Shown here: positions 51,401 to 61,670 of the stretch, piece by piece | How positions within the stretch are numbered: position 1 is the stretch's first letter | Layout: each line of letters starts with the position of its first letter | Assembly (NCBI GenBank): GCA_964035545.1 | Contig: OZ037768.1 | Location: forward strand, 23,524,819-23,588,818 | Source of the DNA: Bugula neritina | Taxonomy: Eukaryota; Bryozoa; Gymnolaemata; Cheilostomatida; Bugulidae | Length of the DNA: 64,000 nt | Direction of reading: 5' to 3' | Made by a program: the position numbers and the translations under genes | Notes under the pieces: generated by a model | Told to the model about the DNA's origin: nothing | The model's database searches: none | Seen by the model: the letters and a program-made list of their open reading frames with translations, nothing else

Positions 51401-53326
51401 TGCACGCATGGAAATGAAGAAGAAAGTGACATCTCTGACATCGAGGAGGCGGGTTATGCTGACTTTAATAAAGCTGACCTTGACCCTTATGTCTTCAACT
51501 TGATGCAACTCCAGCCAACCAGCAAAAGGAATATCAAAAAGCTGTTTAACAACAAGAAGGCGGTAAAACTTTAAATTTTTATATTCCAACTTGGATTATT
51601 ATATTCCTATATTCCGTGATATTCTTTGTTGGTTGTGCCATGAAAACTTTCTATTACTGGTAAAACTCCTCCCCCCCCAAAGTTATCCCTGTATACTAGG
51701 TTTAATAGCTCTTATCTACAGTACTGCTATGCCAACCCTGCATGGTGTTTGTTTTTCTTCTACGCTTCTTTTTCTCTCAGGTGTACGAGATGAGTGACCC
51801 TGTTAGAGGTCGTGCGATGATCATAAACATTGAGAACTTTTACAAAGATGGCCGACACCTCCCGGAGCTGACAAGAGAAGGCTCTTATCTCGACTATCAA
51901 AACATTCGCAGACTGTTTCAAGATATGGCATTTGATATTGTAAAGAAGGACGAAGAGATGTCAGATCTGTGCAAAAACGTTTGTATCCAATAAATAGAAG
52001 CATGATCAACACAACCAGACCAAGTTCTATTTTTATATTGATTTTTAATAGAAAAACTGACTATAATTAAGCATGTTTGACCAGCAGTTTAGCTAATTTA
52101 AACTTTTATAAAAACATGGATTAGCTGTAAAGCTGATGCTAAAGTTAATGAAGAGCACACCAGTTAATAGCCTGTTAACTGTTAACACTGACTTTGGTTT
52201 CATTCACTCACAGGAGATACTAGCCGAGATTAAAAAGGAGATGGCATTGTCCGTCCACAAGACACTCGGGATGTTCGTCCTTGTCATCATGTCTCACGGC
52301 TCAGCCAATAACATCTTTTATGACAAGTGCTGCGTACCTGTGAACATTATGACTGAAGTGAAAGACTTGCTTTCGGCCAGTCGCTTTCCAGCTATGAGAG
52401 GAAAACCTAAGCTGATAATACTTCAGGCATGCTCAGGCAGTGAGTCACTGTTTCTGTGTGTTGATGAGTCAGCTTTATACTTCATATTATATACTGCTTA
52501 TATACTACATACTATATACTGTATATGTATACTGTATATTGTGTACTACATACTATACTACATGCTATACTGTATATTATGTACTGTTCCAGGTCAGGTT
52601 GATCTTGGTGGTGCCACGATCAACACTCAAACTGCTTTGCCAACTTCTACCATCTCAAGTGATGACCCTAGCTCTGTTGACGTTGCAACGCCATCTGAAC
52701 CAATCATTCCCTCAGCTGGGCCAGTACCCTCAGCTGGGCCAGTACCCTCAGCCGGGCCAGTATCTCCAGCTGGGCCAGTTACAGAGCTATCAACTTGTAA
52801 AGAAGCGAATATTGACGTTAGCCGACTGGATTACCTGGATGTTGATGATTTCTACATCATGAAGTCAAGCACAGAATGTAAATATAAATAGCTGTCTTTT
52901 ATTAGATGTATACAAAACTTACTATTGGTTAATGTTCCACTAACTTCTTTCCTAAACTCACCTTTCCTCTCATTTAAAGCATTCGGAGCTGGGAGGGATG
53001 ACTCATATGGCTCATGGTTCATCAGAATTCTGGTCGCAACTTTCTACAAGCACAGCTGTCACAGGGACGTAGATCAGCTCTTTCTAATAGTGAGTCAGTC
53101 TGTTCTCTCTTTACTACGGCCTGCTCTCATTGGTCAATTCTTTCTAACCAACAATGTGACTGGTTGTGCATTGTTCTGGTAGATACAGGAGAGAGTTAGA
53201 CAGGCGAGTATTGGGTACATGAAGAAGACTGGCTTAGCTGTTGGAGGAAATGTTCCTTCCAGACCAGATTGTACTTTCACTCATGGCAGGAAACTGTTCT
53301 TCTTCCCGAAGGTCAACGAAAAGTGA
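45408..53326 (+). CDS. LRR-ROC-COR GTPase fused to a C-terminal caspase domain
   Basis: Sixteen coding exons in continuous phase: 45408-45444, 45810-46053, 46160-46303, 46391-46528, 46643-46780, 47713-47805, 48082-48222, 48546-48686, 48795-50791, 50966-51046, 51333-51562, 51781-51978, 52214-52439, 52593-52877, 52980-53089, 53183-53326; 4347 nt, 1448 aa. The start MGNNNSRN fits an N-myristoylation signal. LRRs span about residues 90-440. The ROC GTPase has P-loop GNTLAGKT (464-471), DFGGHE (516-521) and SHKD (585-588) in the G4 position. COR-like sequence follows to about 1020. After an acidic linker comes a caspase: RGRAMIINIENF, R1160 in TREGS, His1222 in IMSHG, Cys1267 in QACSG, then a ~95-residue linker with PSAGPV repeats and a p10 part with GSWFIRIL and a terminal KLFFFP strand. 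ROCO proteins are GTP-dependent signalling scaffolds; caspases cleave after Asp. The alternative is two adjacent genes split after 50791, but introns there are short (174 and 286 nt), phase is kept and no new start is obvious. Confidence 0.85.
47020..47192 (-). mobile_element. tRNA-derived SINE
   Basis: On the minus strand it starts GGAGCAGCCGTGGGCTAGGG. A tRNA-like head follows with an A-box-like GGGGTTAGAGCG, an anticodon-loop-like CCTAGTAAC, and a clear B box GGGTTCGATCCCC. A non-tRNA tail includes GGAAGAGCATCCAGTC. The loop CTAGTAA points to a tRNA-Thr(AGT)-like source. It lies in an intron (46781-47712) of the ROC-COR-caspase gene. The stem pairing is imperfect, so it is not a working tRNA. 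The left end is approximate. Confidence 0.75.
52480..52590. repeat. TATACTACATACTATATACTG-type simple repeat in caspase-region intron
   Basis: Imperfect 10-20-bp units of TATACTGTATAT and TACTACATACTA fill most of the 153-bp intron between the exon carrying QACSG and the next one. Confidence 0.75.
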
Positions 53327-53807
53327 CCTTTCTTGTAGTTTTAGCAGTTCATTGAGAATTACTGCTGAGGTGAAAGCAAACCAAACCTGGTCACTATACT
53401 TCACTGTAATAAACAGTCCACATTGACAATTGGTACATATATATAGTCGTCATATGTACATGGCAATGCTTATCTGGTGCATTCATGATACTTCTATTAT
53501 ATGGTGCCAATATCTTTAGAGCTTATAGTGCTATTTTCTATATTCTAAAATTCTAACCAACACTAAATGCACTCTATTTCACCCCTAGTTTTATTAGCTA
53601 CATATTTAATGTTATATAATTTGTGTGTTGCTTAGTTTTTATAGCTATACAATTCATATGCCATATTTATACTGTTTGGTTACTTCTAAATATAAACATC
53701 TATAATACATAATCCTACGGTATATCTACTTGTATCCCTCACAGGGATAGTGACTATGAACTTGCGCTAGTTTACATCTGCTCGTATATTGTTATAATTT
53801 CCAGAAT
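53327..53807. other. 3' flank of the ROC-COR-caspase gene
   Basis: AT-rich 480 bp between the stop codon and the LTR element. AATAAA at 53408-53413 is a possible polyadenylation signal. Nothing else recognised. Confidence 0.4.
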
Positions 53808-54129
53808 TGTGGGTTAGTGTGCAATCAAGTGACTGTTATTTACTATGTTAGAGAAACTTCGCCAGGATAATTCGAGTTAACACTAATATATTTTATACAC
53901 AAAGATACATCACAAAAACTACAGTTACACAAATACATTCAGCTAATTGATACGGTCTATACAGTTCACCAGTCTAAACTCAACTAACTAAAACGCGGGA
54001 AGCTATCACTACTAAAACTGTCAGTCCTGCCGATTGGTTGTCCGCTGTTCCAGGTCATCTCAATGACCCCGTGCTGCACTCGTGGGGGAAATAACATTTC
54101 CCCGTTATTACGCTGGTAGCTCCACCACA
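53808..54129 (-). repeat. 3' LTR (322 bp)
   Basis: Matches 60953-61670 end to end apart from the insertion there, with many substitutions, for example GATACGGTCTATACAGTTCACC against GATACAGTCTATACAGTTCACC. On the minus strand it begins TGTGGTGG and ends AACCCACA. A purine-rich tract on the minus strand (GCTGGTGGGGGCGG, about 54130-54143) sits directly before it and is the likely polypurine tract. Confidence 0.9.
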
Positions 54130-54408
54130 CCGCCCCCACCAGCAGAAAGCCCTCTTTCTAATACAAAAAACATAATATCAGTAGACCAAAACATAAAAAT
54201 ACAGACAGGTATATATATAACAATGACAGACATAATCATTATAACAGTTGCGGCATATACAATTGGTTAGCTACGGAGAGAGAAGTAGCACTAGCTGTGG
54301 TAGTGGACAAGGAAGATGAGCTGTCGAGTATTTACATGATCGCAGCGTTAGTCAAGCACTTCCAGGAGGGTAAGGCTTACGGATACATTCCAGGAAGGAG
54401 AACCAGAG

Positions 54409-55191
54409 TCATGGCTTGGAGAGCCGGTGTTTGGCTTGACGTGCACGTAGCTTCTGTTTTATCTTGCCTACGGAGCCTTTTAATTGATAAAGTCCTGTCG
54501 TGGTGTTTAATAGATCTGGGGCTAGTTGGGTGAACTCGACCTGTAACCGAAGGAGCCGCTCTTCTACAGTAGCCAGGCGAGTACGATCTGGAGATGGGGT
54601 CGGGACCTTACAAGGGGGAGGTGCTATCTCCTCTTCTGTGTCAAGGTAGGTGAGTTTTTCGGGGGTATATACAATCTGGGGTCGGTCCGATACCATCGAG
54701 AATTGTTGTTGAGCATATTTCAGCACATGCTGGAACCCGGAGGTCAAAACGGCCAGTACCATCGATTTCTTCACCAAGGGCCGTATCAGTGCTAAAAATT
54801 TCGGGTATAGATCAGCATCTACGACGTAGTTTTCTCCCGGGAAGCATCCAGCTGCTCGATGTCTAATGAATGGGTAGGGATAGACGTCGTGGTGTCCGCA
54901 TGGACAGAATGTCAGTAAGAAATGAGCATCCACGTGTAGTCTCAGCGAGCGGTGAGACGGACTATCCTCATAACAAATTTGGCACTGCGTGCTTCCTTTG
55001 GGTCCCCATGCAGCTTCTATTTTTCTCTCCATCTCTGGCAACACCCACCGCCAGCGGCGGCGCAGTGGCCCGGGTAGTCCGCCATTGGTATTCTCCTCAT
55101 GGTGTGGAGCGAGGAGTGCTCGATTCCGTACCCTGGTTGTAGCGGGTCGAGTGTAACCTGAAAGAGTTTCAACAGCGTTGGTAAAACACAC
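54409..55191 (-). CDS. Accessory ORF of the gypsy element, zinc-finger-like (260 aa)
   Basis: An intact 260-codon ORF lies downstream of integrase, where an env gene would sit. It has no signal peptide or membrane segment, so it is not env-like. Residues around 85-105 form a C2H2-spaced finger, CQICYEDSPSHRSLRLHVDA then H (C-x2-C-x12-H-x3-H). FCPCGHHDVYPYPFIRHRAA then GC follows, another Cys/His cluster. The C-terminal ~80 residues look helical and basic (KGSVGKIKQKLRARQAKHR). It is the only long undamaged frame of the element. Function is unknown; nucleic-acid binding is inferred. Confidence 0.7.
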   Translation of the reverse strand: MCFTNAVETLSGYTRPATTRVRNRALLAPHHEENTNGGLPGPLRRRWRWVLPEMERKIEAAWGPKGSTQCQICYEDSPSHRSLRLHVDAHFLLTFCPCGHHDVYPYPFIRHRAAGCFPGENYVVDADLYPKFLALIRPLVKKSMVLAVLTSGFQHVLKYAQQQFSMVSDRPQIVYTPEKLTYLDTEEEIAPPPCKVPTPSPDRTRLATVEERLLRLQVEFTQLAPDLLNTTTGLYQLKGSVGKIKQKLRARQAKHRLSKP

Positions 55192-55479
55192 TGTAGTGTT
55201 GTCGGCCTTAGACAGCCTGACAACTGCTCGTTCGGTTAAACACTCGCAGAGATTTACGGTAGTGAATAGTTGGAAGAGAACACATACTGCAGTGAGATTG
55301 TGAAATCTCTAAGTCAATCCGAGTTCCTACCACTGTAGTTCACTAGCCTATCTCCAGCTCAATTGACTCAGTCGAGTCGGAGCTGAGTGATGCAATCTAG
55401 TTTCCATATCAAAAACATAGTTAACTCACCCCACGATCCGGTATTGTATGACATACTGAATGTTTGCGAATGGTTTGTA

Positions 55480-56203
55480 CTAGTGACTAGTGGCACGTCT
55501 GCTCTTGACTGCATCAGCGTAAGAAAAGATCGAGCAACGTGGTTGGGGTGCGTGACTAGGACTTTGCACACCCGGCCGATGAATTTTATTTCTAGTTCCG
55601 CCGATGTAAAAGTTGATATTTCCGTGGTGCTGACAACTCCCGCAATTGCTCAATACTTTTCCCGTACGGTTCCCCTCTAGACTTTCATACGTGCCGCTCT
55701 GGACGCAGTCACATACGAAGTCCTTTAGATAGGCTGGGGGTTGTCTCGTACGCTGTCCTCGCTCTAGGGGAGGTGGCGCACTTACTGGTGGACTAGTAGG
55801 TGCCACTGCCGGTGCTTCTAATTCCCCGGTAGTGGCCATTTCTTCTAACTCTCCAGATGGAGCCCCTCCCTCCGTGGGGATTTGCACTTCCGGAATCGGC
55901 TCGGTTTCTGAAAGTGATGGTATCAGACTTGGTATAGGAGGGTAAAAGTGGTCGCTCGTCTCGTACTAAGTCCTCTTCTCGTGGAATGACCACTTCATAC
56001 TCGGGTTCATGCCGCCGTCGCACACGCGTTGTCGTCTGCCTCCTGGGCTCCAACAACGGGGGGGAGGGGGGGGCTTCTCCCACTGCGTCTAGGCTAGCCC
56101 GATATGGCTTGAAGCGAGCCTCATTTTGGATGGACAATTGTCCTGAGCGCTCGATCTTGTAGGTATGGTTGGGCATAGGCTCGACTATCACGTAGGGTCC
56201 CAC
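55480..56203 (-). pseudogene. Integrase C-terminal region and tail, broken
   Basis: Minus-strand frame 56203-55793 starts just after an in-frame TGA (56216-56218) and carries the GPY/F-like module GPYVIVEPMPNHTYKIERSG and NEARFKPYRAS. A frame change near 55890 then leads to the proline-rich tail with RGQRTRQPPAYLKDFVC (55887-55480), typical of the end of gypsy pol. Confidence 0.8.
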
Positions 56204-56215
56204 GAACTTAGGCTG

Positions 56216-57760
56216 TCATTTAGCCGCCTGCCCGCGACGCCTACGATAGTTGACCATCCACACCCAATCTCCTGTCTGATAGAGGGGTGGTTCCTCGGAA
56301 TCCTCGCGCCGCACCTGCCACTGCTTCTCCCGCAGCATTTCAAGTGCGACCCTCATCCGTTCCACTAGTTCACTGGCATACTCGTGAACCGAGTTGTCTT
56401 GCTCTGGAACGTGGTAGGTAAGATGGTCAGAGACCCGAGTCTCTCTCTCGAGCATCAGGAGGTTTGGGGTCTCACCAGTACTGGTGTGTGGGGTGCTACG
56501 GTATGCGCGCATGACTTGCGGCAACACCATGTCCCATTCCTCCGGACTGCGTCCGAGGAGTAGACTCCGGAGCGCATCGCCTAGCATCCGGTAATTGCGC
56601 TCCACCACCCCGTTACCTTGGGGATGGTAAGGGGTGGTCCTGCTCTGATTTACTCCCCAGAGGCGGCAAAGGTCGCTCATCAGTTGAGACTGGAACTGAG
56701 CGCGTTGGTCAGAGTGTATCTGTTCGGGGAGGCCGAAATAACAGAATGCATGTTGGTCTAGCACCCTGGTCACTGTCGGAGCTGACACATCTGGGATTGC
56801 CAGAGCGTCCGCCCACCTGGTGAAGTGGTCGGTTAATACTAAGATCCAACTGTTGCCTCTGGGGGTTAGGAGCATGGGTCCGACCAGGTCGACAGCTACT
56901 ACTTGCCGCGGCCTTCCAGCATATAACCTTCGCCGTCCCGCTTCACCAGGGAGACGGCCATGCTTGCTGGCCTGGCAGATTTCACACTGTTTTACTCTGA
57001 GTTGGACATCACGCCCCATCTTGGGCCAATACCACCGGAGTTGCAATTTGGAGATCACTCTCTTGACTCCTGCGTGAGCCTGTTTGTGAGTGTCCCAAAT
57101 TAACTCACGGCGTATGGCACTGGGGCAGACTACCCTCTTCCTCTCCGGGTGTCTGCCGTTGGCGGCTAAAGAAATGGTCAGCAGACCATTTTGCCCGATC
57201 CTCAGCGAGTCCCAACGTTGGCAGAATAGCCGAAACTCGGCGCATTCCTGCCGTAGTTGTTCCTCACTGGGTCGTCGTCCTTCCTTTTTGGCCCGATATA
57301 TGTCTGCCACTACTCCAGGCAGCTCTTCTTGAAGCTTCTTCAGCTCCCGGACATTATCGGCCAAAACAGGGTTGGCGGGGAGGTTTCGTACAACCTCCGG
57401 GGACTCGTCAACCTTCTGTTTGAGTTGACCCTGGTCCCAGTCAAACTGTGCTCCGTGGTGAGCCAGTGTCTCTAACTCACATCGTGGGGGACCTCCATCC
57501 CTCTTTTCGATGTTGAGACACTGTTTACAACCTTCATCAGGTCGCCGGCTCAAACCATCCGCATTGCTGTGCCTCCTACCCGGCCGGTGTTCGATCCGGC
57601 AGGAGAACTCAGCTAGGATTTCGAGCCACCGGGCGACCTGACTGGATGGCTCTGCTCTCTTGCACAACCAAATCAGGGAGGCATGATCCGTACGCAGCCG
57701 AAACTTCCTGCCATACAGGTATGGTCTGAAGTGCTTCACTGACTTGGTTACTGCCAGCAA
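56216..57760 (-). pseudogene. gypsy RNase H end and integrase
   Basis: Frame of 514 codons. The start has the RNase H end (YGRKFRLRTDHASLIWL, RRHSNADGLSRRP). Integrase follows with an HHCC finger (HKQAHAGVKRV ... CEICQASK) and the DDE core: Asp in VAVDLVGPM, Asp in SDQRAQF, Glu in NGVVERNYR. It ends at TGA 56216-56218, inside the domain boundary rather than at a natural end. Confidence 0.9.
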
Positions 57761-57775
57761 CTCCTTGCGGGTAGT

Positions 57776-58892
57776 TCAGTAATTTCGTTCAGTGGGTGAG
57801 AGAGACTTGCTGTAGTAAGCTACTACTACTTCTCGGCCTTCCTGCACTTGGGACAGCACAGCGCTAACATTCTGGTCACTGGCGTCTGTGTCAAGGATGT
57901 ACTCCAGAGTGGGGTCTGGGTAGGCCAAGATGCGTGCCGTAAGTAGGCAACCCTTGAGGCGGTCGAACGCTCGTTGTTCGACTGGGGTCCACTGCCACGT
58001 CACTCCCTTTGCGGTGAGCCGGTTTAACGGCTGTGCTATCCCCGTAAAGTCTGGTATGTATTGCCTGTAATACCCCACCAGACCCAAGAAAGCCCGGAGT
58101 CCGGTCAAATCTTGGGGGGGTGACCCAGTCTTTTATCGCCCGTACCTTCTCGGGATCCGTTGCAACGCCGTTTCGACCGACAACGTGCCCCAGGTACTTG
58201 ACCTCCGGCTGCAAAAGAGTGCACTTGGAAGGTTTTAGCTTCAGACCGGCACCTTTGAGTCTTTCGAAAACCTCCCGCAGACGACTGACGTGTGTCTCAA
58301 AGTCTGGGGAAATCACGATGACGTCGTCGAGGTAGATCAGCAGTGTTTTCAAGTGGAGTCCGCTGAGGACTTACTCCATCAGCCTCTGAAAGGTGGCCGG
58401 GGCGGAAGTTAACCCGAAGGGCAGCACCTTCCACTTCCACAGTCCGTCCCGTGTGATAAACGCCGCCTTCTTCTGGGCGTCGGGACTCAGAGGGACCTGC
58501 CAGTAACCGCTCAACAAATCTAACGTACTGAAGTACTTGCTGCCGGCTAGGGCGTCCAAGGATTCATCATTACGAGGTAGAGGGTAGGCGTCCTGTATGG
58601 TCACGCTATTGAGCTTGCGGTAGTCCACACAGAACCGCCAACTTCCGTCTTTCTTCCGGACCAAAACGACCGGCGAGCTCCATGCACTGTGGGCTGGCTC
58701 TATAAGGCCGCGGTCCAGAAGATCCCGGACTTGTCGGCTGACCTCCTTCTCCGGCCCCAGCCTGCGCGTGGGTTGCCGAATAGGGACTGTCCCTGCAGTC
58801 AGCGGTATTTCGTGTCTGACAGCTCTGGTCAGTCCCGCGCCATGATCTCCGCTGCTGAACACATCACCGTAGTCGCGTAGCAACTTCGCCAT
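57776..58892 (-). pseudogene. gypsy reverse transcriptase and RNase H start, broken
   Basis: Three frames. The first, 58892-58371, has SSPVVLVRKKDGSWRFCVDY and STLDLLSGYWQVPL and stops at TAA 58371-58373. The next, 58370-58114, has the active-site IYLDDVIV box. A frame change at a run of seven G (58114-58120) leads into 58108-57776 with LRAFLGLVGYYRQYIPDFTG and the RNase H Asp in LDTDASDQNV, ending at TGA 57776-57778. The two stops and the shift make this RT non-functional as read. Confidence 0.9.
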
Positions 58893-60068
58893 AGCCTGGC
58901 GTTCCTCATTGCTCGCACAGCCACCACAAGCTGTTTCCTATAACTCCTTGATGTGTGGTGGGACAGTCCCCCGACCCTTTGACGGGCGCCGAGGGGGGCT
59001 CTTCCGTCGCATTTCCCAGCGACGGGCCCACGTCTTCTTGGACAGAGTGGAACCGGCCCAGCATGGATCCAGCTGGTAGTTTTATGAACTCTGTGAAGGG
59101 GTTTACGCACTGCACCAAGATCTCTCCTCGCGCAGTCAACTGGTTCAAACTGCTATCGAGCTGGATTCTTTCGTGCCGCCTTCTACTACCCCGAGTCCAG
59201 AGATCCGGCTATTGTTCACCCTGCAGTGGATAGTAGCCCGGGAGTGGCCCGGTATAGTACAGTTCCGTACTACCTGCACGCCTCCCACTAGAAGGCGGCC
59301 GGACATCACCATTGCAGACTTGCTAAAGTCAATGTGACATCCGTGCCGTTTCAGAAACGGCATCCCGAGGATAGCGCCTTCTTTGAGCTGACTGACGATG
59401 AACGTCTCTTGGATAGCTTGATCTCGGACGCATCCCGTCAGCTCAATTATACCATAAAAGGGAATGCACGACCCGTCAGCCAGGGTGCCATACTCCTCCT
59501 CATACGGTTCCATCTCGCCCCTGACCCTAAGGCTGAGGGTATCGAAGAGTTGGCGACTTATGAGGTTCGTGGTACAGCCCGAATCAAGCAGGAAGGTAAC
59601 AGCTTTACCCGCTACTTTGCCGGGTAAGAAATAGCTATTTCCATGGGGCTGTACCGGTACTCTCTCTTCGTGCCGTGCTCTTGCAGGGAACACCTCCCTC
59701 GCTATAGGTCGGGAAGGCGGTCGTTTGGAACGGTGGTAGAGTGTCCTCAGAGGTGGGAAAGGCAAGTTTCCTGTCGCCTGTACTGGTTCCCATTCTGATT
59801 CTTGGGCCGGAAGCCCGTCGAATCGGTTGTGGAGTGGCATAGAGAAGGTAACAGCGGGGCGGGGCCCCTTACCTGTCCGCCGTGGTTGTCGCCACTCCTG
59901 GTTGTCAGCACGCAGTACCCGTCTGGGTGACCTACGTTTCCTCTTCCCTGGGGGATTCATCGTCAGCCCGCAGGAGGCGGGAACATCTGCGGGCCGCGGT
60001 AGTTTAACCCCGGAGCAAGAAGAGGTCAATACCTGCAGAAATGTCCTAGGTTTCCACATTCCCAGCAA
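58893..60068 (-). pseudogene. gypsy protease and linker to RT, broken
   Basis: Frame 60068-59145 contains the aspartic protease motif LLDSGCTTNLIS, with ILGMPFLKRHGC as the flap-end signature. A frame change near 59146-59170 passes to frame 59148-58906 (QLTARGEILVQCV), followed by another change before the RT frame. The Ala usually after DSG is Cys here. Confidence 0.85.
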
Positions 60069-60901
60069 AAACTGACTGCTTCCCGCGGTGGCGGCGCCGG
60101 CGCCCGCGGAGGCTTGTAGGCGGTACCTACTGGGGTTTGGTGTGTCAGTGCTGTTACCAGTTTAGCCAACATGTCGATCAGTTGGGCGACCTTCGGTGCG
60201 GCAGTTAACTGTCCCACAACAGCGGCTGCGGGAGGCGGAGCCTCCCAATCGACCGGAGCGTCTGTGGACTCTATCTCTACCTGGCCGGAGGCCTCGCGAT
60301 TTCTATGCATCTGGTTTGCCAGGAAATAATTTTCTATTTTTGCCAGAGCGCCTTCGACTGTGGTAACTCCCCTAGCTAGAAATTGATGGTGGAGTCCCAA
60401 GTCGTTGACGGATTGCACAAAGGCGTCAAAGGTATACCTCTCACAGTTAGCTTGGGGCAGATCACTATACGCAATCTGCGCCAGCTTCATCACCGTGGCG
60501 GCATGTTCTTGTAGCGGGGTGTGGGAATCACGCCGCAGCCTTTGTAGTCGGGCCCGGGCGTCTATGGCAGAGATGCCGAAACGGGCCCATAGAGAAGCAA
60601 AGATACTATCGATGTCTGGTCCTAACCCATAGGGCTTGGCCTTATCCATCAATGACATTCTGAGCTTCAGCAGGGCCACCCTGGGTTGCCCCTGGGCGAC
60701 ATCCATCACGTCGCTAAACTCTTATATGAATTGTTCCACTTCCTCTTCGCCCGTGAAGGTGGGTGCCTTTAACCGGTAACGGTCTTCGTTCAGCTCACTC
60801 GGAACTTTTCGCTCTTCTACTACTTGATTCACAGGAATAACATCATCTCTACGCTCACCTTCTACCGGCTGTGGGTGTGTTCCAGCATCCTCAGTCTCCA
60901 T
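60026..60901 (-). pseudogene. gypsy gag with zinc knuckle, interrupted
   Basis: An ATG at 60901 opens a frame broken by TAA at 60722-60724 after 59 codons, then continues in the same frame to 60026. The end holds the first part of a CCHC zinc knuckle, CWECGNLGHFC. The frame ends inside it, and the protease frame overlaps by about 40 nt in a different phase. The overlap could be a programmed gag-pol shift, but the broken knuckle argues for decay. Confidence 0.85.
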
Positions 60902-60952
60902 CGTTGATGTGCACAGTATCCCACTGCTGCCACCACTGTTGTATTTTTATAC

Positions 60953-61670
60953 TGTGGGTTGGTGTGCAATCAAGTGACTACTTGTTCAGTATGCTAGATC
61001 AACTTCGCCAGTGTGATTCTAGTTAATAATAATATATTTTACACAAATGATACTGTAATGGATTTTAGTGGTGTAATTATTGTTAGTATTATATCGAAAG
61101 GGTCGACTCTATATTGTATGCTATTGTGGAGATCGACTACATCGACCTCCAGCGACTTGTAGCTATGGCACCACTAGTAACAACCAATCAGGACTGATAC
61201 ACTAATTGATAGCAGGTGGAGCTAGCTACTCGTAGTGGAAGCGCGCTGAGTAGCTAGCCAGGCAGAGCAGCTTGGGACTTCATTTAGAGTAGTTGTGTAT
61301 AAAGCTCACTAATTATGTAATCGTTTCAATTCATGTTAGCAGTAAGTAAAAATTCTTGCATCTTGTAATAAATAAACTTATCATAACGTAAGCAACCTGG
61401 TGTAGTAGCTTTGTTTAAGTCGACCCACATAATATAGTGAATTGCGAAATTCACTACAATACATCCACAAAAACAACAGTTATCAGACTACATTCAACTA
61501 TTCGATACAGTCTATACAGTTCACCAGACTAAGCCTAACTAACTACAACGCGGGAAGCTGTAACTACTAAAAACTGTCAGTAATTCTGATTGGTGGTCTG
61601 CTGTTCCGGGTCATCATAATGACCCCGTACTGCTCTCGTTATTACGATCGTAGCTCCACGAGCCACCACA
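60953..61670 (-). repeat. 5' LTR of the gypsy element, interrupted by an insertion
   Basis: Corresponds to 53808-54129. It starts on the minus strand with TGTGGTGGCTCGTGGAGCTA and ends AACCCACA. Removing the 405-bp insertion and one 4-bp duplication leaves about 309 bp, matching the other LTR's 322 bp. Confidence 0.9.
61054..61458 (+). mobile_element. Solo-LTR-like insertion nested in the gypsy 5' LTR
   Basis: 405 bp with TG...CA ends (TGTAATGGA ... TTCACTACA), bordered by the 4-bp direct repeat ATAC (61050-61053 and 61459-61462). The other LTR shows the empty site. It contains TATAAAG near 61298 and AATAAATAAA near 61367 in the same direction, the layout of an LTR in plus orientation. A TIR-bearing MITE is the alternative, since the ends are also an imperfect 9-bp inverted repeat. 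Confidence 0.8.

Larger units (their letters stand above)
53808..61670 (-). mobile_element. Ty3/gypsy LTR retrotransposon, decayed copy
   Basis: Two LTRs flank an internal region read on the minus strand in the order gag (zinc knuckle), protease, reverse transcriptase, RNase H, integrase, then an extra ORF. LTR ends are TGTGG...CCACA. The order integrase-after-RNase H and the GPY/F module make it Ty3/gypsy (Metaviridae). The coding region carries several nonsense and frameshift lesions, so this copy should not be autonomous. No matching target-site duplication is seen at the outer ends. The PBS was not identified with confidence. Confidence 0.93.

Noticed and set aside
50799-51780. Separate caspase gene starting between the COR part and the p20 part
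   Set aside because: The exons 50966-51046 and 51333-51562 lack a well-placed start and keep phase with the upstream exon; a single gene is simpler. Kept as the main alternative to the fusion.
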